Source: Teichococcus rhizosphaerae
GTDB taxonomy: Bacteria > Pseudomonadota > Alphaproteobacteria > Acetobacterales > Acetobacteraceae
Direction: 5' to 3'
NCBI RefSeq assembly: GCF_002631185.1
Contig: NZ_PDNU01000002.1
Span: forward strand, 124,001-188,000
DNA: 64,000 nucleotides
Shown here piece after piece: positions 51,474-59,741 of this stretch. Position 1 is the first letter of the stretch. The number at the start of each line of letters is the position of its first letter. Under the pieces are notes generated by a model that saw nothing but the letters and a program-made list of their open reading frames with translations, was not told the DNA's origin and did not search any database. The position numbers and the translations under genes were made by a program.

Positions 51474-52658
51474 ATGGCCGAGACGGAGCATGGCACGGCG
51501 CGGCAGGCAGGGCTCCTGCAGCCGGTGGTGGCGGGCATGCTGGCGGCGGTGGTGGGCTTCGCCAGTTCCTTCGCCGTGGTGCTCCAGGGCTTCGCCGCGG
51601 TGGGCGCGACACCGGCCCAGGCGGCCTCGGGCCTGCTGGCGCTCTGCGTCGTGCAAGGGCCGCTGGCGGCGCTGCTGAGCTGGCGCTGGCGCATGCCCAT
51701 CATCACCGCCTGGTCCACGCCGGGCGCCGCGCTGCTGGTGGCCACCGGCATGCCGGAGGGCGGCTTTCCGGTGGCGGTCGGCGCCTTCCTGCTGGCGGCG
51801 CTGCTGATCGTGCTGGCGGGGCTGTGGCGGCCCTTCGGCCGGGCCGTGGCCGCCATCCCGCCCAGCCTGGCCAATGCCATGCTCGCCGGGGTGCTGCTCG
51901 ACATCTGCCTGGCGCCGATGCGGGCGGTCGGCACCATGCCGCTGCTGGCGCTGCCGGTGGTCCTGGCATGGGCGCTGGCCTGGCGCTTCGCACGGCTCTA
52001 CGCGGTGCCGCTGGCGGTGGCCGTGGCGGCGGCGGTGATCCTGCTCGCGACGCCCCTGCCGGGCGAGGCGCTCTCCGACATCCTGCCCCGGCCGGAATGG
52101 GTGGCGCCGCGCTTCACCGCGGGCGCCGCCATCGGCATCGCGCTGCCGCTGTTCCTGGTGACGATGGCCTCGCAGAACGTGCCGGGGCTCGCCGTGCTGA
52201 ACGCCAATGGCTACCGCCCGGCGCCGGGGCCGATCTTCACCGCGACCGGCCTGGCCAGCGCCCTCATCGCGCCCTTCGGCGCCCATTCGCTCAACCTCGC
52301 CGCCATCACCGCCGCCCTTTGCGCGGGGCGCGACGCCCACCCCGATCCGGCGCGCCGCTGGGTGGCGGCCGTCGCGGGCGGCTTGGCCTATGTGGCGCTG
52401 GGGCTGGGGGCGGGCTTCGCGGTCGCCTTCATCGCCGCGTCGCCGCCGCTGCTGATCCAGGCCGTGGCGGGGCTCGCGCTGCTCGGCGCCCTGTCGGGCG
52501 CCCTTCATTCCGCCCTGGCGCGCGAGGCGGAGCGCATTCCCGCCATCCTCACCTTCGTCACCGCCGCCTCCGGGCTTGGGTTCCTGGGGATCGGCGCCGC
52601 CTTCTGGGGGCTGCTGGCGGGCGGGGCACTGCTGCTTCTGGAACGCGGCCGGCGCTGA
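51474..52658 (+). CDS. BenE family benzoate/H+ symporter-like transporter
   Basis: Inner-membrane transporter of 394 residues with about 12 hydrophobic segments. BenE marks are GFASSFAVVLQGFAAVGATP, PIITAWSTPGAALL, PPSLANAMLAGVLLDICLAP, LVTMASQNVPGLAVLNANGY and GAHSLNLAAITAALCAG. BenE members take up benzoate with protons, but no ring-oxidising genes (benABC, cat) are nearby, so the true substrate is unsure. GAGGGAGG lies upstream of ATG 51474. It is followed by a hairpin terminator. Confidence 0.9.
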   Translation: MAETEHGTARQAGLLQPVVAGMLAAVVGFASSFAVVLQGFAAVGATPAQAASGLLALCVVQGPLAALLSWRWRMPIITAWSTPGAALLVATGMPEGGFPVAVGAFLLAALLIVLAGLWRPFGRAVAAIPPSLANAMLAGVLLDICLAPMRAVGTMPLLALPVVLAWALAWRFARLYAVPLAVAVAAAVILLATPLPGEALSDILPRPEWVAPRFTAGAAIGIALPLFLVTMASQNVPGLAVLNANGYRPAPGPIFTATGLASALIAPFGAHSLNLAAITAALCAGRDAHPDPARRWVAAVAGGLAYVALGLGAGFAVAFIAASPPLLIQAVAGLALLGALSGALHSALAREAERIPAILTFVTAASGLGFLGIGAAFWGLLAGGALLLLERGRR

Positions 52659-52662
52659 GGAA

Positions 52663-52702
52663 GGCCGGCGGGGTCACGGCAAAACCCCTGCCGGCCGTTT
52701 CC
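52663..52702 (+). terminator. Probable terminator after benE-like gene
   Basis: Arms 52663-52673 and 52685-52696 pair over 11 bp with one bulged T; the sequence after the stem is GTTTCCC. It starts 4 bases after the transporter stop. The T-run is short, so efficiency is uncertain. Confidence 0.6.
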
Positions 52703-52869
52703 CTTCCGCAACCATGCCGTGTCCTGCCTGAAAGATTTTCGTCATGAGGTCTTGCGTCCGCGACCGGATCGCTTAAATCGCGGCCTTCACCCGGGACCTC
52801 ACGAATTCGTGGGCTGATCTCCCCGCCACCGCCGGCACGCTATCCCGGCCTGGAATCGGGCATGACCTT

Positions 52870-53562
52870 ATGAGCCAGACTCTCCACCGCCCCACCGCCA
52901 GCAACGGGGCTTCCGCATCGCGCACGCCGGAGCGGGTCATTCCCGTCGTGCTGGACCTCGGCCTTTCCTCGCCGCAGAAGCCGGTGAAGACCGCGGAGGA
53001 GGGTGCCGCCTTCCTGGGCCTGTGCGGGGCCATGCTCCGCACCACGCCGGGCGCTCCGGCCGGCGCGCTCCGCGCCCTGGAGATGCTCCGCGCGCAGGGC
53101 TGGCGTTCCGCCCCCGTCCTGGCGGGGCAAAGCGCCGAGACGCTGGCCCAGCTGCTGCGCGAGGCCGGCTATAACGGCCATGCCCTGCCGCTCGCGCGCC
53201 GCCTGAAGGCGATGGCCGCCTATCTGGCCGAGACCTGGGAAGGCACGCCGGAGGCGCTGCGCCAGGCCGCCGGCGCGCAGGTTCCGGCGCTGCGCCGGCT
53301 GCTGCGCAAGATCCCGGGCCTGGGCGAGGCGGCGGTGGACAGCTTCTGCCAGGACATGCAGGTGATCTGGATCGAGCTTTATCCCTTCGCCGAGCCCCGC
53401 GCCCTGCGCGCCGCGCGCCGCCTGCGCCTGGGCCTGGGCCAGGACGCCGCCGCGCTGGCGGGGAACTGCGCGCCGGAGGAGTTGCCGCGCCTCGCCGCCG
53501 CCCTGGCGCAGATCGAGCGCCGCGACGACTACGCGGTGCTGACGCGGCGGCTGAGCGCCTGA
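52870..53562 (+). CDS. HhH-GPD-like (endonuclease III superfamily) protein, unknown activity
   Basis: Soluble protein of 230 residues. The middle and C-terminal part resembles the HhH-GPD fold of DNA glycosylases: ALRRLLRKIPGLGEAAVDSF (helix-hairpin-helix with PGLG), then MQVIWIELYPFAEPRALRAARRLRLG where Nth-type proteins have the catalytic Asp and following helix. The usual catalytic Lys/Asp and the [4Fe-4S] cysteines are not recognisable, so activity is uncertain; a DNA-binding structural homologue is possible. The N-terminal 30 residues are Ser/Thr/Pro-rich. A textbook terminator follows. Confidence 0.65.
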   Translation: MSQTLHRPTASNGASASRTPERVIPVVLDLGLSSPQKPVKTAEEGAAFLGLCGAMLRTTPGAPAGALRALEMLRAQGWRSAPVLAGQSAETLAQLLREAGYNGHALPLARRLKAMAAYLAETWEGTPEALRQAAGAQVPALRRLLRKIPGLGEAAVDSFCQDMQVIWIELYPFAEPRALRAARRLRLGLGQDAAALAGNCAPEELPRLAAALAQIERRDDYAVLTRRLSA

Positions 53563-53586
53563 AGCGAAACTACCGAACAGCACCAG

Positions 53587-53622
53587 GGCCGGGGAAAGCG
53601 ATTTCCTCGGCCTTTCTGTTTC
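53587..53622 (+). terminator. Rho-independent terminator with GNRA-type loop
   Basis: An 11-bp stem with one G-U pair (53587-53597 and 53602-53612), a GCGA tetraloop and a tail TTTCTGTTTCC lie 25 bases after the stop of the HhH-GPD-like gene. Confidence 0.85.
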
Positions 53623-53731
53623 CGTGGCATCCGCCCGGACGGGCTGCGCAGGACCAGCGGGCTTAACGCGCCGGGCGAGGCTCTCCGGCGGCTTGAAAGC
53701 CCTGGGCGAACATGGAAAGGGGGAGGAAGCG

Positions 53732-53808
53732 TGGGGCGACCTACGGGACTCGAACCCGTGACATCCACGACCACAACGTGGCGCTCTACCAACTGAGCTA
53801 AGGCCGCC
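53732..53808 (-). tRNA. tRNA-His (anticodon GUG)
   Basis: The minus strand folds into a full cloverleaf: acceptor stem with one G-U pair, D-arm GCTCAGTTGGTAGAGC, anticodon stem CCACG/CGTGG with loop TTGTGGT and anticodon GTG, and T-arm ACGGGTTCGAGTCCCGT. The histidine identity elements G-1 (53808) and C73 pair with each other, and CCA is encoded at the 3' end (53734-53732). Confidence 0.97.
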
Positions 53809-53817
53809 ATACTCACG

Positions 53818-53841
53818 CCGCGGCGCCATGGGGCGCCGCGG
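53818..53841 (-). other. Perfect hairpin in the tRNA-His leader
   Basis: A perfect 10-bp inverted repeat (53818-53827 with 53832-53841, 4-base loop) lies between the probable promoter and the mature 5' end of tRNA-His. There is no T-run behind it, so it is more likely a leader structure affecting processing or transcription than a terminator. Confidence 0.6.
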
Positions 53842-53849
53842 TGGAGGGG

Positions 53850-53878
53850 GAATTAATCCGGCGCGGCGCCGCCGTCAA
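53850..53878 (-). promoter_or_regulatory. Probable sigma-70 promoter of tRNA-His
   Basis: On the minus strand a -35-like TTGACG (53878-53873) and a -10-like TAATTC (53855-53850) are separated by 17 bases, about 40 bases before the tRNA 5' end. An A/T island in very GC-rich surroundings adds support. Confidence 0.6.
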
Positions 53879-53898
53879 CAGGCCGCGCGCGGGGTAAA

Positions 53899-54072
53899 TC
53901 AGAAGATTGCCTCGCCCGCCAGCAGCGCCAGCACCAGCACCACGACGAACAGCGCCAGGAACACGGCGAACAGGATCCTGGCGATGCGTCCCGTCACCGC
54001 GGAAACGCCGGTCAGGCCCAGCGCGCCGGCGATCAGGGAGATCACCAGGAAGATCAGCGCCCATTTCAGCAT
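53899..54072 (-). CDS. DUF1328 (YtjA-type) small membrane protein
   Basis: Short gene of 57 codons. The product starts [20 protein letters not shown] and continues [20 protein letters not shown] to a hydrophobic end GEAIF, matching the DUF1328/YtjA family in length and sequence: two membrane segments joined by a Gly/Arg turn. Function is unknown; family members are often stress-induced. AGGAGG lies 6 bases before the ATG. It is on the same strand as the DNA ligase gene upstream, about 85 bases away. Confidence 0.93.
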   Translation of the reverse strand: MLKWALIFLVISLIAGALGLTGVSAVTGRIARILFAVFLALFVVVLVLALLAGEAIF

Positions 54073-54156
54073 CTCGGCCTCCTATCGCCCGCGCGGCGGC
54101 GGGGTTGCGCAAAGGCAACGCCCAAGGCACGCCAGGGTTCCCGCCCAGGCGCGGCT

Positions 54157-55764
54157 TTATTCGCGACCCTTCTCCAGCATCGCCATCAGGCTCTCGAGCC
54201 TGTCCGCCTCGGCCGCCGGCTTGTCGGCCCGGAGCCGGGCGATGCGGGGGAAGCGCAGCGCCACGCCCGATTTGTGCCGCGCCGAGCGTTGCGCCGCGTC
54301 GAAGACGATCTCCAGCACCAGCGCCTTCTCCACCTCCCGCACCGGGCCGAAGCGAGACAGCGTGTGGTTGCGGATCCAGCGGTCCAGCCAGACCAGCTCC
54401 TGGTCGGTGTAGCCGGAATAGGCCTTGCCCACCGGCACCAGCTCCTCGCCCCCCTGCCCGTCCGGCCGCCACAGGCCGAAGGTGTAGTCGCTGTAGGTGC
54501 TGCTGCGCTTGCCGTGGCCGCGCTGGGCATACATCAGCACGGCGTCGATCGAGAGCGGCGCGCGCTTCCACTTCCACCACAGCCCCTTGGGCCGGCCGGC
54601 GACATAGGGCGCATCTCCCCGCTTGAGCATCAGCCCCTCGATGCCGGCGGCGCGGGCGCCATCGCGCAGCGCGCCGAGCTGGTCGAGCGAGACGAAGGCG
54701 ATCTGCGGCGAAAGGTCCATCCGCTCCGGCCTGGTGCGGGCGAACCAGCCTTCCAGCCGTTCCCGCCGCGTGTCGAAAGGCAAGGCGCGCAGGTCCTCGC
54801 CATTCTCGAACAAAAGGTCGTAGAGGCGCAGGCCGGCGGGGTGATCCTTCAGCATCTTGGGCCCCACCACCTTGCGGTTCAGCCGCTGCTGCAGGTCGGC
54901 AAAGGGCGCGACCGCGCCGCCCTCCCGCATCACCAGCAGCTCGCCATCCACCACGGCATGGAAGTCCATGGCCTCCAGGATCTCGGGAAAGGCGCCGGAC
55001 ATGTCCTCGCCCGTGCGGGACCAGAGGCGCCGCCCGCCCGGGCCGGCGGCGGCCTGCACGCGCACCCCGTCCCATTTCCATTCGGCGCGGAAGGCGGCGT
55101 GGTCCAGCGCGGCGATGTCCGGCGCCTCCAGCGGCTGCGCCAGCATGGGCGAGCGGAAGACGGGGGCGTCGCGCGGGTCGGGGCGCGGCCCCTTGCCTTC
55201 CAGCCAGCGGAACAGCGGCAGGTAGGGCGGCGGCACGCCATGCCACACCTCCTCCACCTCCTCCACCGGCTGGCCCGCCCAGTCCGCCAGGGCCTGCCGC
55301 GCCAGACGCGCCGAGGCGCCGACGCGGAGCCCGCCGGTGACCAGCTTGATCAGCGCGAGCCGCCCCCCGGCATCCAGCACGTCCAGCCACTCCGCCATGC
55401 GCGCCGGCACCTCGGATTTCGGCAGCAGCTCCAGCGTCTCCACCACCTCCGAGAGATCGGGCGGGGGCCGGTTGGGGCGGGCGGGCGGCTCGGGCCAGAT
55501 CAGCGCCACCGTCTCGGCCAGATCCCCCACATAGTCGTGGCTCCAGGCCAGCAGCACGGGGTCCACCCGCGTGGCCACCAGATCCCGCACCAGGGAGGGC
55601 TTGGCGGTGGAGAAGCGCAGCTCGCCCGCGATGGCGGCCAGCGCCACGCCGCGGTCCGGGTCCGGCTGGGTGGCGAACCAGCGCTTCAGCAGGGCGAGCT
55701 TGGCGTTGCGGCCCGGGGTGAAGAGCAGCCGCTCCAGCAGCTCGGCGAAGGCCGGAAGGCTCAT
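54157..55764 (-). CDS. ATP-dependent DNA ligase (LigC-type, exonuclease-associated)
   Basis: Ligase of 535 residues. An N-terminal DNA-binding helical domain (LLERLLFTPGRNAKLALLKRW) is followed by the adenylation domain with nucleotide-linking K230 in AEWKWDGVRVQ, VVDGELLV, AGIEGLMLKRGDAPYV and motif V WWKWKRAPLSIDAVLMYAQ. The C-terminal OB domain contains FGLWRPDGQ and LRFPRIARLRADKPAAEADR. The gene overlaps the MBL exonuclease gene by 4 bases; this pair is conserved and usually accompanied by an Lhr-like helicase and a phosphoesterase, which are absent here. Confidence 0.95.
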   Translation of the reverse strand: MSLPAFAELLERLLFTPGRNAKLALLKRWFATQPDPDRGVALAAIAGELRFSTAKPSLVRDLVATRVDPVLLAWSHDYVGDLAETVALIWPEPPARPNRPPPDLSEVVETLELLPKSEVPARMAEWLDVLDAGGRLALIKLVTGGLRVGASARLARQALADWAGQPVEEVEEVWHGVPPPYLPLFRWLEGKGPRPDPRDAPVFRSPMLAQPLEAPDIAALDHAAFRAEWKWDGVRVQAAAGPGGRRLWSRTGEDMSGAFPEILEAMDFHAVVDGELLVMREGGAVAPFADLQQRLNRKVVGPKMLKDHPAGLRLYDLLFENGEDLRALPFDTRRERLEGWFARTRPERMDLSPQIAFVSLDQLGALRDGARAAGIEGLMLKRGDAPYVAGRPKGLWWKWKRAPLSIDAVLMYAQRGHGKRSSTYSDYTFGLWRPDGQGGEELVPVGKAYSGYTDQELVWLDRWIRNHTLSRFGPVREVEKALVLEIVFDAAQRSARHKSGVALRFPRIARLRADKPAAEADRLESLMAMLEKGRE

Positions 55765-56828
55765 GCCGCGCCCTCCTCGCCGGCGAGGTCGAGCGCCGCC
55801 TCGCCGCTCTCCTCCTCCTCGCGCCCCAGCAGGTGCAGGGCGCGGCCGCGCACGCCCCGCCCGGCGAGCGCGTGGATCAGCGCCTCCTCCCGGCCATGCG
55901 TCACCCACACCTCGGGCGCGCCCACCTCGGCGATGCTGGCCAGCAGGTCGTCCCAGTCCACATGGTCGCTGACGATCAGCGGCAGCTCCACGCCGCGCGC
56001 CTTGGCGCGCTGCCGCACCCGCATCCAGCCCGAGGCCACCGCCGTCACCGGGTCGGCCAGGCGGCGGGCCCAGGGGTTGGCCTCGGCCGAGGGCGGCGCC
56101 AGCACCAGCTCGCCTGCCAGCACGGTGGCGCCCCGCTTCTCCGGGCGCGGCACCGGCAGAAGCTCGCCCAGCGGGATGCCGAAGCGCTCATAGAGCGCGC
56201 ACATGGATTGCTGCGCGCCGTGCAGGTAGATGGGCCGCTGCCACCCCGCCGCGCGCAGCAGCGCGATCAGCCGCTGGCACTTGCCCAGCGCGTAGCAGCC
56301 GACGAGGTGCGCCCGCTCGGGAAAAAGCGCCAGGCTGTCGAGCAGCCGGCGGATCTCCTGCCCGGCCGGCGGGTGGCGGAAGACGGGCAGCGCGAAGGTG
56401 GCCTCGGTGACGAACACGTCGCACGGCACCGGCTCGAAGGGGGCGCAGGTGGGGTCCGGCTGCCGCTTGTAGTCGCCCGAGACGACGATGCGGCTGTTCT
56501 GCCATTCCAGCACCACCTGCGCCGAGCCCAGCACATGGCCGGCCGGCACCAGCGTGACCCGTACTTCCCCCACGGTGAGGGGCTGGTGGTAGCCCAGCGC
56601 CTGCTGGCTGCGGCCCGCCCGCCCCTCTCCCAGCCGCGCGGTCATGATGGCCAGCGTCTCGGGGGTGGCCAGCACCGCGCCATGGTCCGGCCGCGCATGG
56701 TCCGAATGGCCATGGCTGACGATGGCGCGGGGCGCGCCCGCCATGGGGTCGATGAAGAAGTCACCCGGCTCGCAGTAGAGGCCCTGCGGGGTGACGCGGA
56801 TCCAGCTCTCGGGGTGGGGCGTCGGCAT
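55761..56828 (-). CDS. Ligase-associated MBL-fold DNA exonuclease
   Basis: Metallo-beta-lactamase/beta-CASP type nuclease of 355 residues. The metal motif is complete (AIVSHGHSDHARPDHGAVL), followed by LVPAGHVLGSAQVVLEW, RIVVSGDYKRQPDPTCAPFE and VFVTEATFALPVFRHP; the beta-CASP part has YALGKCQRLIALLR and LIVSDHVDWDDLL, and VWVTHGREEAL. It resembles mRNA 3'-end processing factors but belongs to the DNA ligase-linked exonuclease family. ATG 56828 is preferred over 56864, which adds a Cys/Pro-rich leader. Coupled to the ligase gene. Confidence 0.93.
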   Translation of the reverse strand: MPTPHPESWIRVTPQGLYCEPGDFFIDPMAGAPRAIVSHGHSDHARPDHGAVLATPETLAIMTARLGEGRAGRSQQALGYHQPLTVGEVRVTLVPAGHVLGSAQVVLEWQNSRIVVSGDYKRQPDPTCAPFEPVPCDVFVTEATFALPVFRHPPAGQEIRRLLDSLALFPERAHLVGCYALGKCQRLIALLRAAGWQRPIYLHGAQQSMCALYERFGIPLGELLPVPRPEKRGATVLAGELVLAPPSAEANPWARRLADPVTAVASGWMRVRQRAKARGVELPLIVSDHVDWDDLLASIAEVGAPEVWVTHGREEALIHALAGRGVRGRALHLLGREEEESGEAALDLAGEEGAA

Positions 56829-56888
56829 GGTGCTGCAACACCCGGGCGGGGCGGAGGGCTGCATTCCCCCGCCCCCCGCCTCGCATGG

Positions 56889-57941
56889 CTAGCGCGAGGC
56901 CCGGCCTGGCGTGGGAGGCACCGTACGGGCGCTGGCGCCGGGCGCGCAGAAGGCCTGGCGGAAGGCGGCGCCCGTTCTCGGCCAGATGTTGCCGGAGATC
57001 TTGCCGGCATAGTCGGCGTCGTGGTTCCAGTAGTTGGTGTAGAGCACGTTGTGCCGGCTCACCCATTCCTGGAAGCGCTGGATGAAGGGGCCGGCATCGT
57101 CGCCCTGCACGCCCCACTCGGAATAGGCGGTGGGCTTGTTGCGCTGCCTCGCGAAGTTCTCGATGTAGCGCAGGCCGTAGCGGTCGTCGCGGATGGCCTC
57201 GAAGGCGCGCACCGGGTCGGAGGGCAGGTACTGCTTCTTCCAGTAGAAATCCATGCCGATGATGTCGACATAGTCATCGCCCGGATAGGCCTTCGCGGGA
57301 TCCATCGTCTGGCCGTAGTTGATGTTCCACTCGAAGCGGAACTTGTCGGACACGGCGCGGAAGGAATCGACGATGTGGCGGAAGGTGGCGACGAAATCCG
57401 CCTCCTTGCCTTCCGCCGCCCAGGGGAACCAGTCGCCGTTCATCTCCCAGCCGAGGCGGACGCGGATGGTGCCGTCGGGGAACGGCTTGGTGCGGGCCAG
57501 CTCGCGCGCCGCATCCGTGTAGTAGCGGTTGTAGCGGCCGCTGGCCGCCTCGCGCAGGCTGGAGTTCTTCGGGATCATGGCCACCGACCAGAGCGCCGGC
57601 AGGTCGTAGCTGTGGAACTGCTGGATGAACCATTGCGGCTTGCCGATCTCGTCCCAGGTGCGCTGCCCGGTGAAGATCATCAGGTGCTCAACCTTGCAGC
57701 CGAGCCAGTCCTCGAACTCGCGAACCAGGCTCGCGTCGTTGGCGCCATAGACGCCGAGCGGCGCCGCCTGGGCCGCGGGAGCCAGGGCCGGCGCGGCGGC
57801 GAGGCCCGCCAGCAGCGGCACCGCCAGGACGGGCGCCGCGAGGCCCGGGGGCAGAAGCCGGCGCCAGGGGCGCGGGCCCCGCGCACCGACACCCGCCGCC
57901 CGTCCCTCTCCGTTCCGCTGCCGCATCGCCTGCTGCCGCAT
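56889..57941 (-). CDS. GH26-like glycoside hydrolase, exported
   Basis: Protein of 350 residues. A long N-region with Arg and a signal peptide (APVLAVPLLAGLAAAPALAP) leads to a TIM-barrel with the GH26 pair: acid/base E166 in RVRLGWEMNGDWFPW and nucleophile-type E275 in AYSEWGVQGDD. VDIIGMDFYWKK and VLYTNYWNHDADY also suit the family. GH26 enzymes cut beta-mannans or related glucans; here an exopolysaccharide substrate is possible. GGAGG 5 bases before ATG 57941 supports the start. Same strand as the exonuclease gene but separated by 60 bases. Confidence 0.85.
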   Translation of the reverse strand: MRQQAMRQRNGEGRAAGVGARGPRPWRRLLPPGLAAPVLAVPLLAGLAAAPALAPAAQAAPLGVYGANDASLVREFEDWLGCKVEHLMIFTGQRTWDEIGKPQWFIQQFHSYDLPALWSVAMIPKNSSLREAASGRYNRYYTDAARELARTKPFPDGTIRVRLGWEMNGDWFPWAAEGKEADFVATFRHIVDSFRAVSDKFRFEWNINYGQTMDPAKAYPGDDYVDIIGMDFYWKKQYLPSDPVRAFEAIRDDRYGLRYIENFARQRNKPTAYSEWGVQGDDAGPFIQRFQEWVSRHNVLYTNYWNHDADYAGKISGNIWPRTGAAFRQAFCAPGASARTVPPTPGRASR

Positions 57942-58059
57942 GCTGCCTCCGCTCTTTCCACCGTGCGTCATGGCGGGATTGTTCGTGGCGGCAGGTGGCG
58001 AGGTAAAGCCTCCTGGCGCGGATGTGTAGCGTGCTGGCGACCTGTTCAGGCCCAGCAAC

Positions 58060-58791
58060 TCAGGCCCAGTCCGGCCCCGGCATGCTCCGGTAGGCCTCGC
58101 GCAGCGCCTCGGACCAGCTTTCCCGCAGCTCGCGGAAGTAGGGCTCCTCCTCGGTGATGCGGCGCTGGGTGCGGATGAGCTGGGTGCCGGCCTCATAGAC
58201 CAGCAGGTCGAGCGGCATGCCGACGGTGAGGTTGGAGCGCAGCGTGCTGTCCATGCTGACGAGGGTGAGCTTCACCCCGTCCTCCAGGCTGCTCTCGTGC
58301 CGCAGGGCGCGGTCCAGGATCGGCTTGCCGTATTTGTGCTCGCCGATCTGCAGGAAGGGCGTGTCCGGCGTCGCCTCGATGAAGTTGCCGGCGGCATAGA
58401 CCAGATAGAGCCGCACCGGCCCCCCGGCGATCTGCCCGCCCAGCATGATGGACACGTCGAACCCCACGCCCTGCGCCTTCAGGGTCGGCCCATCCGTCGC
58501 ATAGACCGCGCGGATGGCGGCGCCCACGAGCTGCGCCGCGCGGAACATGGTGGGGACGGAGAACAGCGTGTGCCGCCCATCCTCCAGCATCACGCCCTCG
58601 CCCAGGTGGTTCCACACCGCCTGGGTGATGGCCAGGTTGCCGGCCGCCATCAGGCACAGCATCCGCTCGCCCGGGGCGGTCGCCGTGTACATCTTGGAGA
58701 AGGTCGAGATGTTGTCGACGCCCGCGTTGGTGCGGGTGTCGGCCAGCATCACCAGCCCGTCCCTCAGCCAGAGGCCGACGCAGTAGGTCAA
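58060..58791 (-). CDS. Anbu, proteasome-type peptidase homologue
   Basis: Ntn-hydrolase-fold protein of 243 residues. It starts (TTG) TYCVGLWLRDGLVMLADTRTNAG, then VDNISTFSKMYTATAPGERM and LMAAGNLAITQAVW; Thr2 would be the N-terminal nucleophile after Met removal. GEHKYGKPILDRAL and MPLDLLVYEAG complete the Anbu pattern. Anbu forms open ring-like assemblies and is linked to peptide-ligase type operons, though no robust proteolysis is established. The start codon overlaps the stop of the alpha-E gene, so translation is coupled. Confidence 0.92.
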   Translation of the reverse strand: MTYCVGLWLRDGLVMLADTRTNAGVDNISTFSKMYTATAPGERMLCLMAAGNLAITQAVWNHLGEGVMLEDGRHTLFSVPTMFRAAQLVGAAIRAVYATDGPTLKAQGVGFDVSIMLGGQIAGGPVRLYLVYAAGNFIEATPDTPFLQIGEHKYGKPILDRALRHESSLEDGVKLTLVSMDSTLRSNLTVGMPLDLLVYEAGTQLIRTQRRITEEEPYFRELRESWSEALREAYRSMPGPDWA

Positions 58792-59738
58792 GGCTGCCGC
58801 CCGTTCAGGTAGAAGCTGCCGATCTCGTGGCCGAGCGCGATGTTCTGGTCGATCACCCCGGTGAGGAACTCGTGCAGCCCGTCCGCCAGGAGCCCGTCGA
58901 TGCGGCCGTAGCGCAGCTTGGCGTGCAGGGCGCCGGCCAGCCGGTGGCACTCGCCGCGCGCGCCGCCGCTGGTGCTGGCGATCGCGTCCAGCGTCTGCTC
59001 CACGCGGCTGTAGCAGGCGAGCAGCGAGCGCGGCAGCTCGGGCCGCAGGATCAGCAGCTCCGCCACCTGCTTCGGATCGAGCCGCGCGTGATAGACGTGC
59101 TGGAAGGCGCGCAGCGCGGAAACCGAGCGCAGCACCGCCTGCCACTGCGCGTAGTTCGCTGCGTCCGCCGCCGCCTCGGGCGCGAAGGCGGCGTGCCGCA
59201 CGTCGAGCAGCCGCGCCGTGTTGTCGGCCCGCTCCAGGATGGTGCCGAGATGAAGGAAGCTCCAGGCGTCGTCGCGCAGCATGGTGTCGGCCGCGGCGCC
59301 GTTGAACAGCAGGGTGCGGGACTTCACCCAGTCCAGGAAGCCGGGCAGCCGGTCGCCCCGGATGGCGCTGGAATCGAGGCGGCGGAACTCGATCCAGGTG
59401 TCGTTGATCGCCTCCCACATATCGACGGTGAGCGCGGTGCGGACGGTGCGCGCGTTGCGCCGCGCCGCCTCCACGCAGGCGGCGACGCTGGCGGGATTGC
59501 CGGGGTCCAGCGTCAGCCACTGGATGGCGGCGTCCTGCGTCAGCACCGCGTGGCGGGTGCGGAAGGCCGGGTCGCAGCCGGTGGCGATCATCAGCGAACG
59601 CCATTCCTCCTCGGCGGCGCTCAGCGGGTTGGCCAGCAGCGCCATGCGTAGCGTGGCGGCGAGGCCGCGCGCCACGTTGCCGGCGCGCTCGGAATAGCGC
59701 CCGAGCCAGAACAGGCTGTCAGCGGTACGGGAGAGCAT
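58788..59738 (-). CDS. Alpha-E domain-containing protein (DUF403)
   Basis: All-helical protein of 316 residues. It has the family opening LSRTADSLFWLGRYSERAGN, then DMWEAINDTWIEFRRLD, LHLGTILERADNTARLLDVR, WQAVLRSVSALRAFQHVY and ELPRSLLACYSRVEQTL. Alpha-E proteins always accompany circularly permuted ATP-grasp enzymes and are thought to be part of a peptide- or amide-forming reaction; the activity is unproved. Lies between the ATP-grasp and Anbu genes, 3 bases after the former. Confidence 0.93.
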   Translation of the reverse strand: MLSRTADSLFWLGRYSERAGNVARGLAATLRMALLANPLSAAEEEWRSLMIATGCDPAFRTRHAVLTQDAAIQWLTLDPGNPASVAACVEAARRNARTVRTALTVDMWEAINDTWIEFRRLDSSAIRGDRLPGFLDWVKSRTLLFNGAAADTMLRDDAWSFLHLGTILERADNTARLLDVRHAAFAPEAAADAANYAQWQAVLRSVSALRAFQHVYHARLDPKQVAELLILRPELPRSLLACYSRVEQTLDAIASTSGGARGECHRLAGALHAKLRYGRIDGLLADGLHEFLTGVIDQNIALGHEIGSFYLNGRQP

Positions 59739-59741
59739 CGT

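Noticed and set aside
53732-53808. tRNA-His as an integration site for a mobile element
   Set aside because: No integrase, no direct repeat of the tRNA 3' end and no change in composition on either side.
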